Assembly: GCA_035626395.1 (NCBI GenBank)
Contig: DASPNR010000030.1
Coordinates: 372,001-436,000 of the forward strand
From: Candidatus Limnocylindrales bacterium
GTDB lineage: Bacteria; Desulfobacterota; Binatia; UBA1149; CAITLU01
Direction: 5' to 3'
Length of the DNA: 64,000 nucleotides
Of the stretch, positions 54,491 to 63,367 are shown piece after piece; position 1 is the first letter of the stretch, and each line of letters starts with the position of its first letter. The translations under genes were made by a program, and so were the position numbers. The notes under the pieces were generated by a model. The model saw only the letters and a program-made list of their open reading frames with translations. It was not told the DNA's origin and did no database searches.

Positions 54491-55849
54491 ATGAGCAAGA
54501 AACCGCAGATCCAGGACCCGACCGCATCGAGGAAGATCTTCCTTGCGAGGCTGGGGTGTCCGAAGAATCAGGTCGATGGGGAGCTGATGATCGGGCGGGC
54601 GCTGGCGCAGGGGCACGAGCTCGTCGACAGCCCCGACCAGGCCGACGTGCTGGTGGTCAACACGTGCGCGTTCATTCAGGAGGCGCGGCAGGAGTCGGTC
54701 GATACGATCCTGGAGCTGGCTCGCATCAAGGCGCGACAGGAAGGGCGGCGCCTGGTCGTCACCGGTTGCATGGCCGAGCGCTACGGCGCCGAGCTGACCG
54801 CATCCATTCCCGAGATCGATGCGATGGTGGGCACCGGAGCGCTCGACAGCTTCCCCGCGGCCATCGACAGCACCGGCGGCGTCATCTTTCGCGGCGACAA
54901 GCATTATCTGCCGGCCGCGTGGATGGAGCGCAGGGTCACCGAGACCGACGGCTCGGCCTACCTCAAGGTCTCGGAGGGATGCGATCACGAGTGCTCGTTC
55001 TGCGTCATCCCGTCCTTTCGCGGCAGACACGAGAGCCGCACGATCGACGACGTGGCGGCCGAGGCCGAGCGGCTTGCCGGGGCCGGCATCGTCGAGCTCA
55101 ACCTGATCGCGCAGGACCTGTCGGCCTACGGACGTGACCGCGGCCTCAAGGACGGCCTTGCGCAGCTCCTGTGGCGGCTCGGCCGCGTGGCGGGGCTGGA
55201 GCGCGTGCGCTGCTTCTATCTCTACCCGAGCACGCTCACCGACTCGGCCCTCGATGCCATCGCCAACGTCGGGAACGTCGTGCCGTATATCGACATTCCG
55301 CTGCAGCACGCCGACGGCGAAATCCTGCGCCGGATGCGCCGCCACAGGGACACCGGGCAGGTGCGACGCATTCTCGAACGGATCCGCGAGCGCGTGCCCG
55401 GGGCTGCCATCCGCACCTCCTTCATCGTCGGATTTCCCGGCGAGACCGAAGAAGCTTTCGGTCGTCTGTGCGATTTCGTTACCGAATCGCGCTTCCATCG
55501 CATCGGCGTCTTCACCTACTCGCCCGAAGAGGGCAGTGCTGCGTTCGATCTGCCCGACCCCGTCGATGCTCAGGTTGCCGAATATCGGCGCGACGCGCTT
55601 CTGGCCCTGCAAGAGCCCATCAGCGCGGGTTGGCTTGCGGACGAAGTCGGACAGCGGCGGCGCGTTCTGGTGTGCGGTCGCGACGAGGATGGTCAGTGGT
55701 ACGGCCGCACCGATCTGCAGGCGCCCGAGATCGACGGCGTGACGTTTCTTACGGAGCAGGTCGCGGAGCAGCGCGGGCGGCTCATCGACGTCGAGATCAC
55801 CGGCAGCGACGGCTTCGATCTGTTCGGAAATGTTTCGCCTGCGGATTGA
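54491..55849 (+). CDS. rimO: Ribosomal protein S12 methylthiotransferase
   Basis: Radical SAM enzyme that adds a methylthio group to the Asp of ribosomal protein S12. 452 residues: UPF0004 domain (IFLARLGCPKNQVDGELMIG, VVNTCAFIQEARQES, VTGCMAERYG; three Cys for the auxiliary cluster), radical SAM core with Cys164, Cys168, Cys171 (CDHECSFCVIP), HADGEILRRMRRH-type segment and a C-terminal TRAM domain (from about 375). CPKNQVD rather than CQMN separates RimO from MiaB. 35 bp after yajQ. Confidence 0.95.
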   Translation: MSKKPQIQDPTASRKIFLARLGCPKNQVDGELMIGRALAQGHELVDSPDQADVLVVNTCAFIQEARQESVDTILELARIKARQEGRRLVVTGCMAERYGAELTASIPEIDAMVGTGALDSFPAAIDSTGGVIFRGDKHYLPAAWMERRVTETDGSAYLKVSEGCDHECSFCVIPSFRGRHESRTIDDVAAEAERLAGAGIVELNLIAQDLSAYGRDRGLKDGLAQLLWRLGRVAGLERVRCFYLYPSTLTDSALDAIANVGNVVPYIDIPLQHADGEILRRMRRHRDTGQVRRILERIRERVPGAAIRTSFIVGFPGETEEAFGRLCDFVTESRFHRIGVFTYSPEEGSAAFDLPDPVDAQVAEYRRDALLALQEPISAGWLADEVGQRRRVLVCGRDEDGQWYGRTDLQAPEIDGVTFLTEQVAEQRGRLIDVEITGSDGFDLFGNVSPAD

Positions 55850-55874
55850 CGGCGGCCAAGACCGTCATTAAGGT
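55846..55874 (+). promoter_or_regulatory. Promoter of the DksA-like gene
   Basis: TTGACG (55846-55851, five of six), 17-nt spacer, TAAGGT (55869-55874). CAGGGAG serves as ribosome binding site before the ATG at 55908. Confidence 0.5.
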
Positions 55875-55907
55875 ATCGCGCCTTTCGGGACAGGGAGTGC
55901 GCACGGC

Positions 55908-56333
55908 ATGAGAAAACGCGACCGAGACAAGTTTCAGACCAAGCTCCTGGAGATGCGCAAAGAGATCATGCGCGTCATCAAGGACGACATGAAGGAAGGG
56001 CGCGAGGGCGAGGCCGGCGAAGGTCGCGACACGTACGATATCGCCAGCGACGAGCGCGATCGCGAGATCAACCTCCTGCTCGGCGACCGCGAGCGCAAGA
56101 AGCTTCAGCTCATCGACGATGCACTGGCGCGCATCGACTCGGGTGAGTATGGCGAGTGCGAGGAGTGCGGCGGTGAGATCGCGGCCGGACGCCTCGATGC
56201 CATGCCCTTCACCCGCCTGTGCGTGACCTGCCAGGACGAGTACGAGCAGGCGCAGCGCACGATGCACTCGGACGCCGGCGGCATCACGGCTCCCCGCCTG
56301 CCCGGCGCCGACGCCGAAGACGACAACTACTGA
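55908..56333 (+). CDS. dksA: DksA/TraR-type zinc-finger transcription factor
   Basis: Binds the secondary channel of RNA polymerase and, with ppGpp, adjusts promoter activity. 141 residues: coiled coil about 1-85 with the tip sequence SDERDREINLLLGDRERKKL (DksA uses acidic residues at the tip), then the four-Cys zinc finger CEECGGEIAAGRLDAMPFTR and LCVTCQ. The basic start MRKRDRDKFQTKLLEMRKEI fits family members of delta-type bacteria. The role in ppGpp response is inferred; a TraR/YbiI-type variant is possible. Confidence 0.9.
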   Translation: MRKRDRDKFQTKLLEMRKEIMRVIKDDMKEGREGEAGEGRDTYDIASDERDREINLLLGDRERKKLQLIDDALARIDSGEYGECEECGGEIAAGRLDAMPFTRLCVTCQDEYEQAQRTMHSDAGGITAPRLPGADAEDDNY

Positions 56334-56387
56334 TCTGCACGCTCGCGCCGGCCGGCGGCGCGAGCATCCTTTCCTCCTCAAACGATC

Positions 56388-57722
56388 GTGCCCACCGCCT
56401 CCCTGCGCAGCCACGCCCTGGCCGCCTGGCATGCTGGGCTTGCGGCCGTCGATGCACGAGCGGCAACCGCGCGTGCGCTTTCGGCCCGCGCTGATCTGTC
56501 GCCGTCCGATCCGTCCACCTTGGTCGTGGCCGCAGGCAAGGCCGCCGTTTCGATGATGCGCGGCGCGCTTCCCGTGGCGCGCGGAATCGTGCTGGCGCCG
56601 CCCGAGGTGCCCGCCGGCGATCTTCCGCCGGCGGTGACGGTGCTGCGCGGCGGACATCCGGCCCCGACGCGCGAAGGGATCGAGTCCTCGCTGGCGATCC
56701 TCGAAGCCGTGCGGGGCTTGCGCCAAGGCCAAACGCTCCTGTTCCTGTTGTCCGGCGGCGCCTCGGCTCTGCTGGAAGCGCCCAGCGACGATGTCGAGCC
56801 AGGCGATCTCATCGAGACGCACGGGCTCCTGGTCGGCAGCGGCGCCGACATCGGCGACATCAACCGCGTTCGCGCCTGCCTGTCGGCCGTCAAGGCCGGA
56901 GCGCTGCTGCGTGCGGCGGCCCCTGCACGCGTGGTCACGCTGGCCATCAGCGACGTGCGCGGCGACGATCCGGCCGTCATCGGATCGGGTCCGACGTTCC
57001 CGCAGCCGATCGACGCCAGCGCTGCGTGGCAGCTCGTGCAGGGCCTGGGGCTGCGGCTGCCGCGTTCGGTGCAGGCGCGCCTCGAGCGGCTCGCGCATCG
57101 GGTCCAGGACCACGACGCGGCCGTGCGCGCGCACGGCGACGTCGACTACCGGATCATCGCGTGCGCAGCCGATGCCGCCGGCGCCGCAGGCCGGGCGCTC
57201 CAGGCCGACGGCTACCGCGTGACGCAGCTCGAGCTTGCGGGCTCCACCGAAGAGGCCGCCGCAAGAATCGCCGCCGCTCTTTCGCCGCTCCAGGCCGCGG
57301 GTGCGGCGGCGGCCATCGTGGCGGCGGGAGAGACGCTCGTTCGGCTGCCGCAGGGCGCGGCGGGTCGCGGCGGCCGCAACCTCGATCTTGCCGCGCGTCT
57401 TGCCATCGCGATGGGGGAGCACGCGCAGAGGCAGGTCGCCGTCGTCTGCGCCGGCACCGATGGACGCGACGGCTCCAGCACTGCCGCCGGCGGCGTCGTC
57501 GATACGCGAACTGCCGCGCGTGCAGCCGCCGCCGGCCGCGACCTTCGGCGCGCGCTGGCAGCCTTCGATACCGAGCCGGCTCTCGCGGCCGCCGATGCCC
57601 TGCTCGTCACCGGCCCCACCGGCACCAACGTCGGCGACCTGCTCGTTGCCGTCACCGGCGCGGGCCCGCAGCCTGCGGCCGTCGAGAGAATTCGAGGCGC
57701 ACGCGGCCCGGGTTCGTGCTAA
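56388..57722 (+). CDS. Glycerate 2-kinase, MOFRL family
   Basis: Phosphorylates D-glycerate to 2-phosphoglycerate. 444 residues: N-terminal DUF4147 part (TLVVAAGKAAVSMMRGAL, GGHPAPTREGIESSLAILE, FLLSGGASALLEAP, RVRACLSAVKAGALLRAA) and the C-terminal MOFRL domain (GRGGRNLDLAARLAIAM, VVCAGTDGRDGSSTAAGGVV, LLVTGPTGTNVGDLLVAV). GTG 56388 fits the family start. Such kinases work in glyoxylate, tartrate or serine-cycle routes; the aminotransferase and serA at the window end may be linked metabolically, but they are 4.5 kb away with unrelated genes between. Confidence 0.93.
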   Translation: MPTASLRSHALAAWHAGLAAVDARAATARALSARADLSPSDPSTLVVAAGKAAVSMMRGALPVARGIVLAPPEVPAGDLPPAVTVLRGGHPAPTREGIESSLAILEAVRGLRQGQTLLFLLSGGASALLEAPSDDVEPGDLIETHGLLVGSGADIGDINRVRACLSAVKAGALLRAAAPARVVTLAISDVRGDDPAVIGSGPTFPQPIDASAAWQLVQGLGLRLPRSVQARLERLAHRVQDHDAAVRAHGDVDYRIIACAADAAGAAGRALQADGYRVTQLELAGSTEEAAARIAAALSPLQAAGAAAAIVAAGETLVRLPQGAAGRGGRNLDLAARLAIAMGEHAQRQVAVVCAGTDGRDGSSTAAGGVVDTRTAARAAAAGRDLRRALAAFDTEPALAAADALLVTGPTGTNVGDLLVAVTGAGPQPAAVERIRGARGPGSC

Positions 57723-57732
57723 GGCTCCCGGG

Positions 57733-58488
57733 ATGTCGGCGGCAGCGGACAAGGCGTATCTGAGCGAGATCTTCGCGTCGTTTCAGGGCGAGGGCTCGCG
57801 CGTAGGACAGCGTCACCTGTTCGTGCGCTTTGCCGGCTGCAACATCCGCTGTCGCTGGTGCGACACTCCCGCCTCGCTCGTGCGCACGCCGGCCTGCAGC
57901 GTCGATTATCCCGGCGGCGAGCACACCCAGCTCGACAACCCCGTCTCCTGGAAGGATCTGGCGGCGATCATCGACCGCTGCTGCAAGGAAGACCCGACGA
58001 TCGCCATGATCGCCATCACCGGCGGCGAGCCGATGGTGCAGAGCGCGTTCCTTTCCCATTGGCTCTCGTGCGCGCCGCCGCCGGTGCCATGCCTGCTCGA
58101 GACCAACGCGATGCTCGTGCACGGCCTGTCTTCGGTGCTGCCGCGCATCGCGCTGGTCTCGGCGGACGTCAAGCTGCCGTCCAACAGCGGTGAGGGCGAG
58201 CTCTGGGACCGCCACCGCGCATTCCTCGAGGGCTGCCGCGGCACCGAGCTGTACGTGAAGATGCCGGTGGATGCGGCAACCGATGCGGCCGAGGTCGAGC
58301 GCGCCGCGCGCCTGGTCGCCGAATGCGCGCCGGAGGCCACGCTGTTCGTGCAGCCCATCACCGCGCCCGACACGCCGCAGTGGCAGATCGATTCGGCTCG
58401 TCTGGCCGAGTTGGCCGCCGTCGCCGCGACGGTCGTGGCGGACACGCGCGTCCTTCCGCAGATGCACAAGCTGGTCGGCGTGCGATGA
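57733..58488 (+). CDS. queE: 7-carboxy-7-deazaguanine synthase
   Basis: Radical SAM enzyme that converts 6-carboxytetrahydropterin to CDG on the route to queuosine. 251 residues: SEIFASFQGEGSRVGQRHLF is the substrate/Mg loop, Cys36, Cys40 and Cys43 (CNIRCRWCDT) bind the 4Fe-4S cluster, and AITGGEPMVQ and SADVKLPSNSGEG are further QueE blocks. queC, queD and queF are not in the window; folE, which feeds the same pathway with dihydroneopterin triphosphate, is at 61466. Overlaps glpD by 4 nt (ATGA). Confidence 0.93.
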   Translation: MSAAADKAYLSEIFASFQGEGSRVGQRHLFVRFAGCNIRCRWCDTPASLVRTPACSVDYPGGEHTQLDNPVSWKDLAAIIDRCCKEDPTIAMIAITGGEPMVQSAFLSHWLSCAPPPVPCLLETNAMLVHGLSSVLPRIALVSADVKLPSNSGEGELWDRHRAFLEGCRGTELYVKMPVDAATDAAEVERAARLVAECAPEATLFVQPITAPDTPQWQIDSARLAELAAVAATVVADTRVLPQMHKLVGVR

Positions 58489-60194
58489 CGACCCACGCCT
58501 CCCCGGTCCAATACCGCGAAGTGACGTGGCGCCTGCTCGGCAGCGAGCTGTTCGACGTCTGCATCATCGGCGGCGGCATCAACGGTGCGGCCGTGGCGCG
58601 CGATGCAGTGCTGCGCGGCATGACGGTGGCGCTGCTCGAATCGAACGATTTCGCCTCCGGCACCAGCAGCCGCTCCAGCAAGCTCGTGCACGGCGGCGTG
58701 CGCTACCTGCAGCAGGGCGACGTCGCGCTCGTGCTCGAGTCGTGCCGCGAGCGCGATCTGCTGCGCACGCGCATCGCGCCGCACCTGGTGCGCGCGCAGC
58801 GCTTCGTCTTTCCGATCTACGACGACGACTCGGTGCCGGTCTGGCAGCTTCGCATCGGCCTGACGATGTACGATCTGCTGGCCGGCTTTCAGAACCTGCA
58901 GCGCCACAAGCCGCTGAGCGCGGCTCAGCTGCGCGAGCGCGAGCCGGCGCTGGCCACCCACGGCCTGCGCGGCGGCGCGCTCTACTACGACTGCTGGACC
59001 GATGATGCGCGCCTGACGCTGGAGACGGCGCTGGCCGCTCGCGCCGCAGGCGCTGCGGTGCTCAATCACGCGCAGGTCGTCGCATTCGACAAGGATGCCA
59101 CCGGACGCCTGACGGCAGCCTGCGTCCTGGATCGCCTCAGCGGCGAGTCGGTGACGGTGCGCGCGCGCTCGTTCATCAACGTCGCCGGGCCCTGGCTCGA
59201 TCACGTCCGCCGCATGGACGATCCCGGCGCGCCGCCGCGGCTGCGGCTGACCAAGGGCGTGCACGCCGTCTTCGACCGATCGCGCATCGGCAACAACGAC
59301 GCGATCGTCATGCGCGGCGTCGACGGCCGCGTCATGTTCGCGATCCCCTGGCAGAGCCAGACCGTGGTGGGCACCACCGATACGTTCTACAGCGGCGACC
59401 CGGGCGACGTGCGTGCCGATGGCGACGACGTCGACTACATCCTGGCTGCCGTCGCGCGGACCTTCCCCGGCGCCAACGCCACCGCGCGGCACATCATCAG
59501 CACGTATGCCGGGCTGCGGCCGCTGGTCGCGCCCGAGGATGAGCGCTCGGCTTCCGACGTCAGCCGCGAAGATCAGATCTTCGAGAGCCCCTCCGGGCTG
59601 ATCTCGCTCGGCGGCGGCAAGCTGACCACGCACCGGCACGTGGCCGAGATCCTCGTCGATCATGCGGCCGAGCGCGTCGGGCGCCGCGTCGGACGCTGCC
59701 GCACGGCCGACGTGCCGCTTCCGGGCGCGGTCGGTGTGGAGCCGGGCGAGGCGCTCCCCGATACGCCCGAGACGCGCGAGGAACACATCCGTACGCGCTA
59801 CGGCGCTCTTTGCGGCGAGGTCGCCGCGCTGGTTCGCGAGGACGAGCGGCTCGGGCATCCGCTGGCGGGCGATCTTCCCGACCTTCTGGCGGAGGTCGTG
59901 CACGCCGCCGATTACGAGATGGCATGCACGCTCGAGGACGCGCTGCTGCGCCGCATGCACGTCGGCCTTCGCAGCAGGGAGCGCAGCGATGTCCTTCGCC
60001 TGGCAGCCGAGGTCATGGGCCGGCGCCTGGGATGGGACGCGGCACGCACGCAGCAGGAGATCGAGCGCTGCCAAGAGAGGCTGCGTCTGGACAGCGAAGG
60101 CTTCACGAGCCGCATCGACGAGCGCGAGGGAACCGCCTCGATGAGCCATCGCGAAGACGCGCCCGATGCTGCACCGAGTGCGGCAAACACCTGA
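58485..60194 (+). CDS. glpD: Aerobic glycerol-3-phosphate dehydrogenase
   Basis: Membrane-associated flavoenzyme oxidising glycerol 3-phosphate to DHAP and passing electrons to quinone. 569 residues: FAD motif CIIGGGINGAAVARDAVLRG, LLESNDFASGTSSRSSKLVH, GGVRYLQQGD, then FAIPWQSQTVVGTTDTFYSG, STYAGLRPLV and LISLGGGKLTTHRHVAE; C-terminal helical domain from about 430. The start ATG 58485 overlaps queE; the earlier in-frame region is queE overlap. It completes the glycerol route begun by glpK at 25870. Confidence 0.95.
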   Translation: MTTHASPVQYREVTWRLLGSELFDVCIIGGGINGAAVARDAVLRGMTVALLESNDFASGTSSRSSKLVHGGVRYLQQGDVALVLESCRERDLLRTRIAPHLVRAQRFVFPIYDDDSVPVWQLRIGLTMYDLLAGFQNLQRHKPLSAAQLREREPALATHGLRGGALYYDCWTDDARLTLETALAARAAGAAVLNHAQVVAFDKDATGRLTAACVLDRLSGESVTVRARSFINVAGPWLDHVRRMDDPGAPPRLRLTKGVHAVFDRSRIGNNDAIVMRGVDGRVMFAIPWQSQTVVGTTDTFYSGDPGDVRADGDDVDYILAAVARTFPGANATARHIISTYAGLRPLVAPEDERSASDVSREDQIFESPSGLISLGGGKLTTHRHVAEILVDHAAERVGRRVGRCRTADVPLPGAVGVEPGEALPDTPETREEHIRTRYGALCGEVAALVREDERLGHPLAGDLPDLLAEVVHAADYEMACTLEDALLRRMHVGLRSRERSDVLRLAAEVMGRRLGWDAARTQQEIERCQERLRLDSEGFTSRIDEREGTASMSHREDAPDAAPSAANT

Positions 60195-60244
60195 TTCCGC
60201 ACCCGAAACGAACCACCGCCGGGCCTCGATCCGGAAAAAAAATC

Positions 60245-60273
60245 TTGACTTTGCCGTGGGCCGCCGACATACC
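60245..60273 (+). promoter_or_regulatory. Possible promoter of the kinase-like gene
   Basis: TTGACT (60245-60250) preceded by an A8 tract, 17-nt spacer, CATACC (60268-60273; weak). About 50 bp before the ATG at 60325, in the only AT-rich part of the glpD-kinase gap. Confidence 0.4.
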
Positions 60274-60324
60274 CCCGGGCGCTGGTTTTTTCTGCTGTGG
60301 TCCCACGCAGCAATCGAGCCCCGG

Positions 60325-61464
60325 ATGCCGCTGCAATCGTTAGGTCTGGACAAGAAAGCCCTCGGCGACATCGCCGCCGAGTATGGGCTCGGCAAGATCG
60401 GCCCGACCAGCGCGGCCATCCCGGAGTGGGGCAGCAAGCGCTACATCCTCGAGGTCAGCAAGACCAACTACGAGCTGCAGGTGCGCTCGCTCGAAGACGA
60501 GTTCGATCTGCGTCGCGAGCTCGAGCTGCTCATGTTCCTCGAGAAGCATTCCTTCCCGAGCCCGCGCCCGGTCAGTGATCGTCGCGGGCGCCAGTTCATC
60601 GAGCGTGAGGGACACTACCTCGTCCTCTACAAGATGCCGCTCGGCAAGCAGGCCGTCGGCGATCAGCTCAGTCTGAAGGCCGTGCACAGCATGGGGCGGG
60701 TCCTTGGCCAGCTCCACATGGTCGGGCGCGGCTACAAGAAGGCGATCGACAACCGCTTCGGCTTCGACCGCATCTTCGAAGCATACGCCGCCGTGCGCCG
60801 GCGCATCCCGCCGTACTTCAAGAAGATCATCCGCACGCTCGACGAGGAGACCGAGTACCTCGGGAACTACCTCGAGACCAAGCTTCCCAAGGGCATCATC
60901 CACGGCACCGTGCACTGCTACGGCATCCTGGTGCGCGGCGATCAGGTGGTGTGCCTCGGCGACTTCGATGCGGCCTGCCGCGGCAAGTACGTCTTCGACC
61001 TGGCCACGGCCGTCAACGCGATGTGCTTCGTCGAGGGTGGCTATTCGCTCGAGCGCTTCGAGGCGCTGATGGCGGGCTACGAGTCGCTGCGCACGCTGTC
61101 GCTGGCCGAGTGGGACAGCTTCCCCAACGAGCTGCGTTTTGCGGCGCTGCGGTTCGCCGTCACGCGCCTGTGCGAGTTCTTCGAAGGCGAGCCCGACGAG
61201 CAGAACCGCATCAACACCGACTTCCGCGAGTACCTCGATCGCCTGCGGGTGCTTCGTCGCGAGAAGGAAGGCGGCATGGAAGGGCTGCTCATGGCGATGG
61301 CCACCGGCTACGACTACCGCAAGTACCAGCGCGTCAAGTCGGGCGACTACGAGGGCGACGAGGAAGGCGCGGAGGACATGGTCGGCGAGGCCGAGGAAGC
61401 CGAGGATCTCGAGGAAGACATCGGCGGGGACGACTTCGACGAAATCGACGACAACGAGGACTGA
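60325..61464 (+). CDS. APH/homoserine-kinase-like protein lacking the catalytic Asp
   Basis: 379 residues with an aminoglycoside phosphotransferase/ThrB-type fold: [55 protein letters not shown] and the C-lobe [48 protein letters not shown]. Active kinases have HxDLxxxN; here residues 193-200 are HGTVHCYG, so the catalytic Asp is Thr195 and the Asn is Gly200, while the Mg-binding DFD (213-215) is kept. The last 45 residues are a strongly acidic tail. It may be a pseudokinase or regulatory protein. folE starts 1 bp after its stop, so they are cotranscribed. Confidence 0.8.
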   Translation: MPLQSLGLDKKALGDIAAEYGLGKIGPTSAAIPEWGSKRYILEVSKTNYELQVRSLEDEFDLRRELELLMFLEKHSFPSPRPVSDRRGRQFIEREGHYLVLYKMPLGKQAVGDQLSLKAVHSMGRVLGQLHMVGRGYKKAIDNRFGFDRIFEAYAAVRRRIPPYFKKIIRTLDEETEYLGNYLETKLPKGIIHGTVHCYGILVRGDQVVCLGDFDAACRGKYVFDLATAVNAMCFVEGGYSLERFEALMAGYESLRTLSLAEWDSFPNELRFAALRFAVTRLCEFFEGEPDEQNRINTDFREYLDRLRVLRREKEGGMEGLLMAMATGYDYRKYQRVKSGDYEGDEEGAEDMVGEAEEAEDLEEDIGGDDFDEIDDNED

Positions 61465-61465
61465 C

Positions 61466-62074
61466 GTGGCCGAGTCCGACGAGCAGAAGAGCGGGCGCAA
61501 GGCCGTCGAACACGACGCCGGCGACGGCGAGCAGAACGTCCGCAACATCCTCACTCTTCTCGGCGAGGATCCCGATCGCGAAGGTCTCAAGAAGACCCCG
61601 GCCCGCGTCCTGCGCGCGCTGAAGTTCCTGACCAAGGGCTACGACGAAGATCCCCGCGCCATCATCGGGGACGCGATGTTCACCGAGAGCTACTCGGAGA
61701 TGATCATCGTCAAGGACATCGACTTCTTCTCGATGTGCGAGCACCACATGCTGCCCTTCTTCGGGCGCGTGCACGTCGCCTACATCCCCGACGGCAAGAT
61801 CGTCGGCATTTCCAAGATCGCGCGCATGGTCGAGACGTATGCGCGCCGCCTGCAGGTGCAGGAGCGAATGACCGAGCAGATAGCCCAGACGATCAGCGAG
61901 ATGCTCAATGCCACGGGCGTCGGCGTGGTCTGCGAGGCCGAGCACATGTGCATGCGCATGCGCGGCGTCGAGAAGCCCAATTCCGTCGTCGTCACCAGCG
62001 CACTGGTCGGCGTCTTCCAGAGCAGGGAGACGCGCCAGGAGTTCATGAACCTCATCGCGACCAAGATGAGGTAG
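61466..62074 (+). CDS. folE: GTP cyclohydrolase I
   Basis: Makes dihydroneopterin triphosphate from GTP for folate and for queuosine (see queE). 202 residues: [20 protein letters not shown], the zinc and catalytic segment [20 protein letters not shown] (Cys91, His94), [20 protein letters not shown] and [14 protein letters not shown] (Cys162, second zinc Cys). All type IA zinc ligands are present. GTG 61466 follows the acidic tail of the upstream gene after one base. Confidence 0.96.
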   Translation: MAESDEQKSGRKAVEHDAGDGEQNVRNILTLLGEDPDREGLKKTPARVLRALKFLTKGYDEDPRAIIGDAMFTESYSEMIIVKDIDFFSMCEHHMLPFFGRVHVAYIPDGKIVGISKIARMVETYARRLQVQERMTEQIAQTISEMLNATGVGVVCEAEHMCMRMRGVEKPNSVVVTSALVGVFQSRETRQEFMNLIATKMR

Positions 62075-62089
62075 CGCCTCGCCGGTGCG

Positions 62090-62104
62090 TAACGCCCGGC
62101 GTTA
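62090..62104. promoter_or_regulatory. Perfect 15-bp palindrome upstream of the serine genes
   Basis: TAACGCC and GGCGTTA arms around one base, three bases before a TTGACA box. Likely an operator. Confidence 0.5.
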
Positions 62105-62106
62105 AA

Positions 62107-62112
62107 TTGACA
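62107..62112 (+). promoter_or_regulatory. -35 box of the aminotransferase-serA unit
   Basis: TTGACA, perfect match, 15-17 nt before a weak -10 (AATACG or TACGTG). The resulting leader of about 75 nt can fold: AGGCT and AGCCT arms form one stem, enclosed by CCCG and CGGG; no known riboswitch is recognised. Confidence 0.45.
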
Positions 62113-62211
62113 TCCCGATCAGGCGGGAATACGTGATGCCGGGACTGCCCGAGGCTGACCCAGCCTGCTGCGGGTAATACGACTCCCACCCAGGCCTGTT
62201 CTCGAGTTGAA

Positions 62212-63363
62212 ATGTTGAAGAAGTACCTGCTCGCGCCCGGCCCCACGGCCGTGCCGCATGAGGCGTTGCTCGCGATGGCGGCGCCGATGATCCACCACCG
62301 CACGCCGCAGTTCAGCGAGATCTTCCGCCAGGCGGCCGAGGGCTCGCGCAAGATGTTCGGCACCGAGCAGCCCGTCCTGATGCTGTCGTCGAGCGGCACG
62401 GGGGCGATGGAAGCGGCCATCACCAACACGCTCAGCCCCGGCGACACGGTGCTGGTGGTCAACGGCGGCAAGTTCGGCGAGCGCTGGATGGAGATCGCCC
62501 GCACCTACGGCCTCGGCGTCGTCGAGGTTCCGGTCGAGTGGGGCTACGCGGTGACGCAGGAGCAGGTGGCCGACGCGCTCAAGGCCAACCCGGGCGCCCG
62601 CGCCGTTCTCATGCAGCACAGCGAAACCTCCACCACGGCCATCCATCCGGTGGAGAAGGTCGCCGAGCTGACACGCAACACCGATGTTCTGCTGATCGTC
62701 GACGGCATCACCTCGGTCGGCGTGGTCGACTGTCCGATGGACGCCACCGGCATCGACGTCCTGGTCACGGGCTCGCAGAAGGCGATGATGCTGCCTCCGG
62801 GCCTGGCCCTGATCGCGCTGAGCGAGAAGGCGTGGGCCGCCAGCAAGGCTTCGAAGCTGCCGCGCTACTATTTCGACCTGGCCAAGGAGCGCAAGAACCT
62901 GGCCGACAACACCACGGCCTACACGCCGGCGGTGACGCTGATCCTGGGCCTCAAGGCCGTCTACGATCTCATCGATGGCGAGGGAGGCTGGCCCGAGGTC
63001 TATCGCCGCCATCAGGTGCTGGCCGAGGCCACGCGCCGGGGCGTGGAGGCGGCGGGGCTGAAGCTGCTGGCTCCCACCGCGCCCAGCCCTGCGACGACGG
63101 GGGTCTGGGTGCCCGAGGGCGTCGACGGCGGCAAGCTGACCAAGCACCTGCGCGACACCATGGGCGTGACCGTGGCCGGAGGGCAGGGCAAGCTCAAGGG
63201 CAAGATCTTCCGTCTCGCCCACATCGGATACGCCGACACCTTCGATGTCATCGTCGGGCTGGCGGCAGTGGAAATGGCCCTCAGACACTTCGGCGTCGAC
63301 CTCGCCTTCGGACGCGGACCGGCGGCGGCGCAGGAAGTGCTTCTCCAGATGTACAAGAAGTAA
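62212..63363 (+). CDS. Class V aminotransferase (serine/alanine-glyoxylate or phosphoserine type)
   Basis: 383 residues, PLP fold type I: LLAPGPTAVPHEALLAMAAP at the start, LMLSSSGTGAMEAAITNTLS (cofactor phosphate loop), LLIVDGITSVGVVDCP (Asp to pyridine N) and the Schiff-base Lys190 in VTGSQKAMMLPPGL. Homologues transaminate alanine, serine or phosphoserine with glyoxylate or 2-oxoglutarate. Placed 4 bp before serA, it most probably supplies the phosphoserine aminotransferase step of serine synthesis in place of a typical SerC. A serine-glyoxylate role is the alternative. Confidence 0.9.
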   Translation: MLKKYLLAPGPTAVPHEALLAMAAPMIHHRTPQFSEIFRQAAEGSRKMFGTEQPVLMLSSSGTGAMEAAITNTLSPGDTVLVVNGGKFGERWMEIARTYGLGVVEVPVEWGYAVTQEQVADALKANPGARAVLMQHSETSTTAIHPVEKVAELTRNTDVLLIVDGITSVGVVDCPMDATGIDVLVTGSQKAMMLPPGLALIALSEKAWAASKASKLPRYYFDLAKERKNLADNTTAYTPAVTLILGLKAVYDLIDGEGGWPEVYRRHQVLAEATRRGVEAAGLKLLAPTAPSPATTGVWVPEGVDGGKLTKHLRDTMGVTVAGGQGKLKGKIFRLAHIGYADTFDVIVGLAAVEMALRHFGVDLAFGRGPAAAQEVLLQMYKK

Positions 63364-63367
63364 CGAC

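Noticed and set aside
60229..60290. Intrinsic terminator after glpD (A8 tract and T6 tract)
   Set aside because: No stem of convincing length lies between or before the tracts; the A-tract more likely belongs to a promoter.
62175..62185. TAATACGACTC, like the beginning of a T7 promoter
   Set aside because: The rest of the 18-bp promoter does not match and no phage genes are present.
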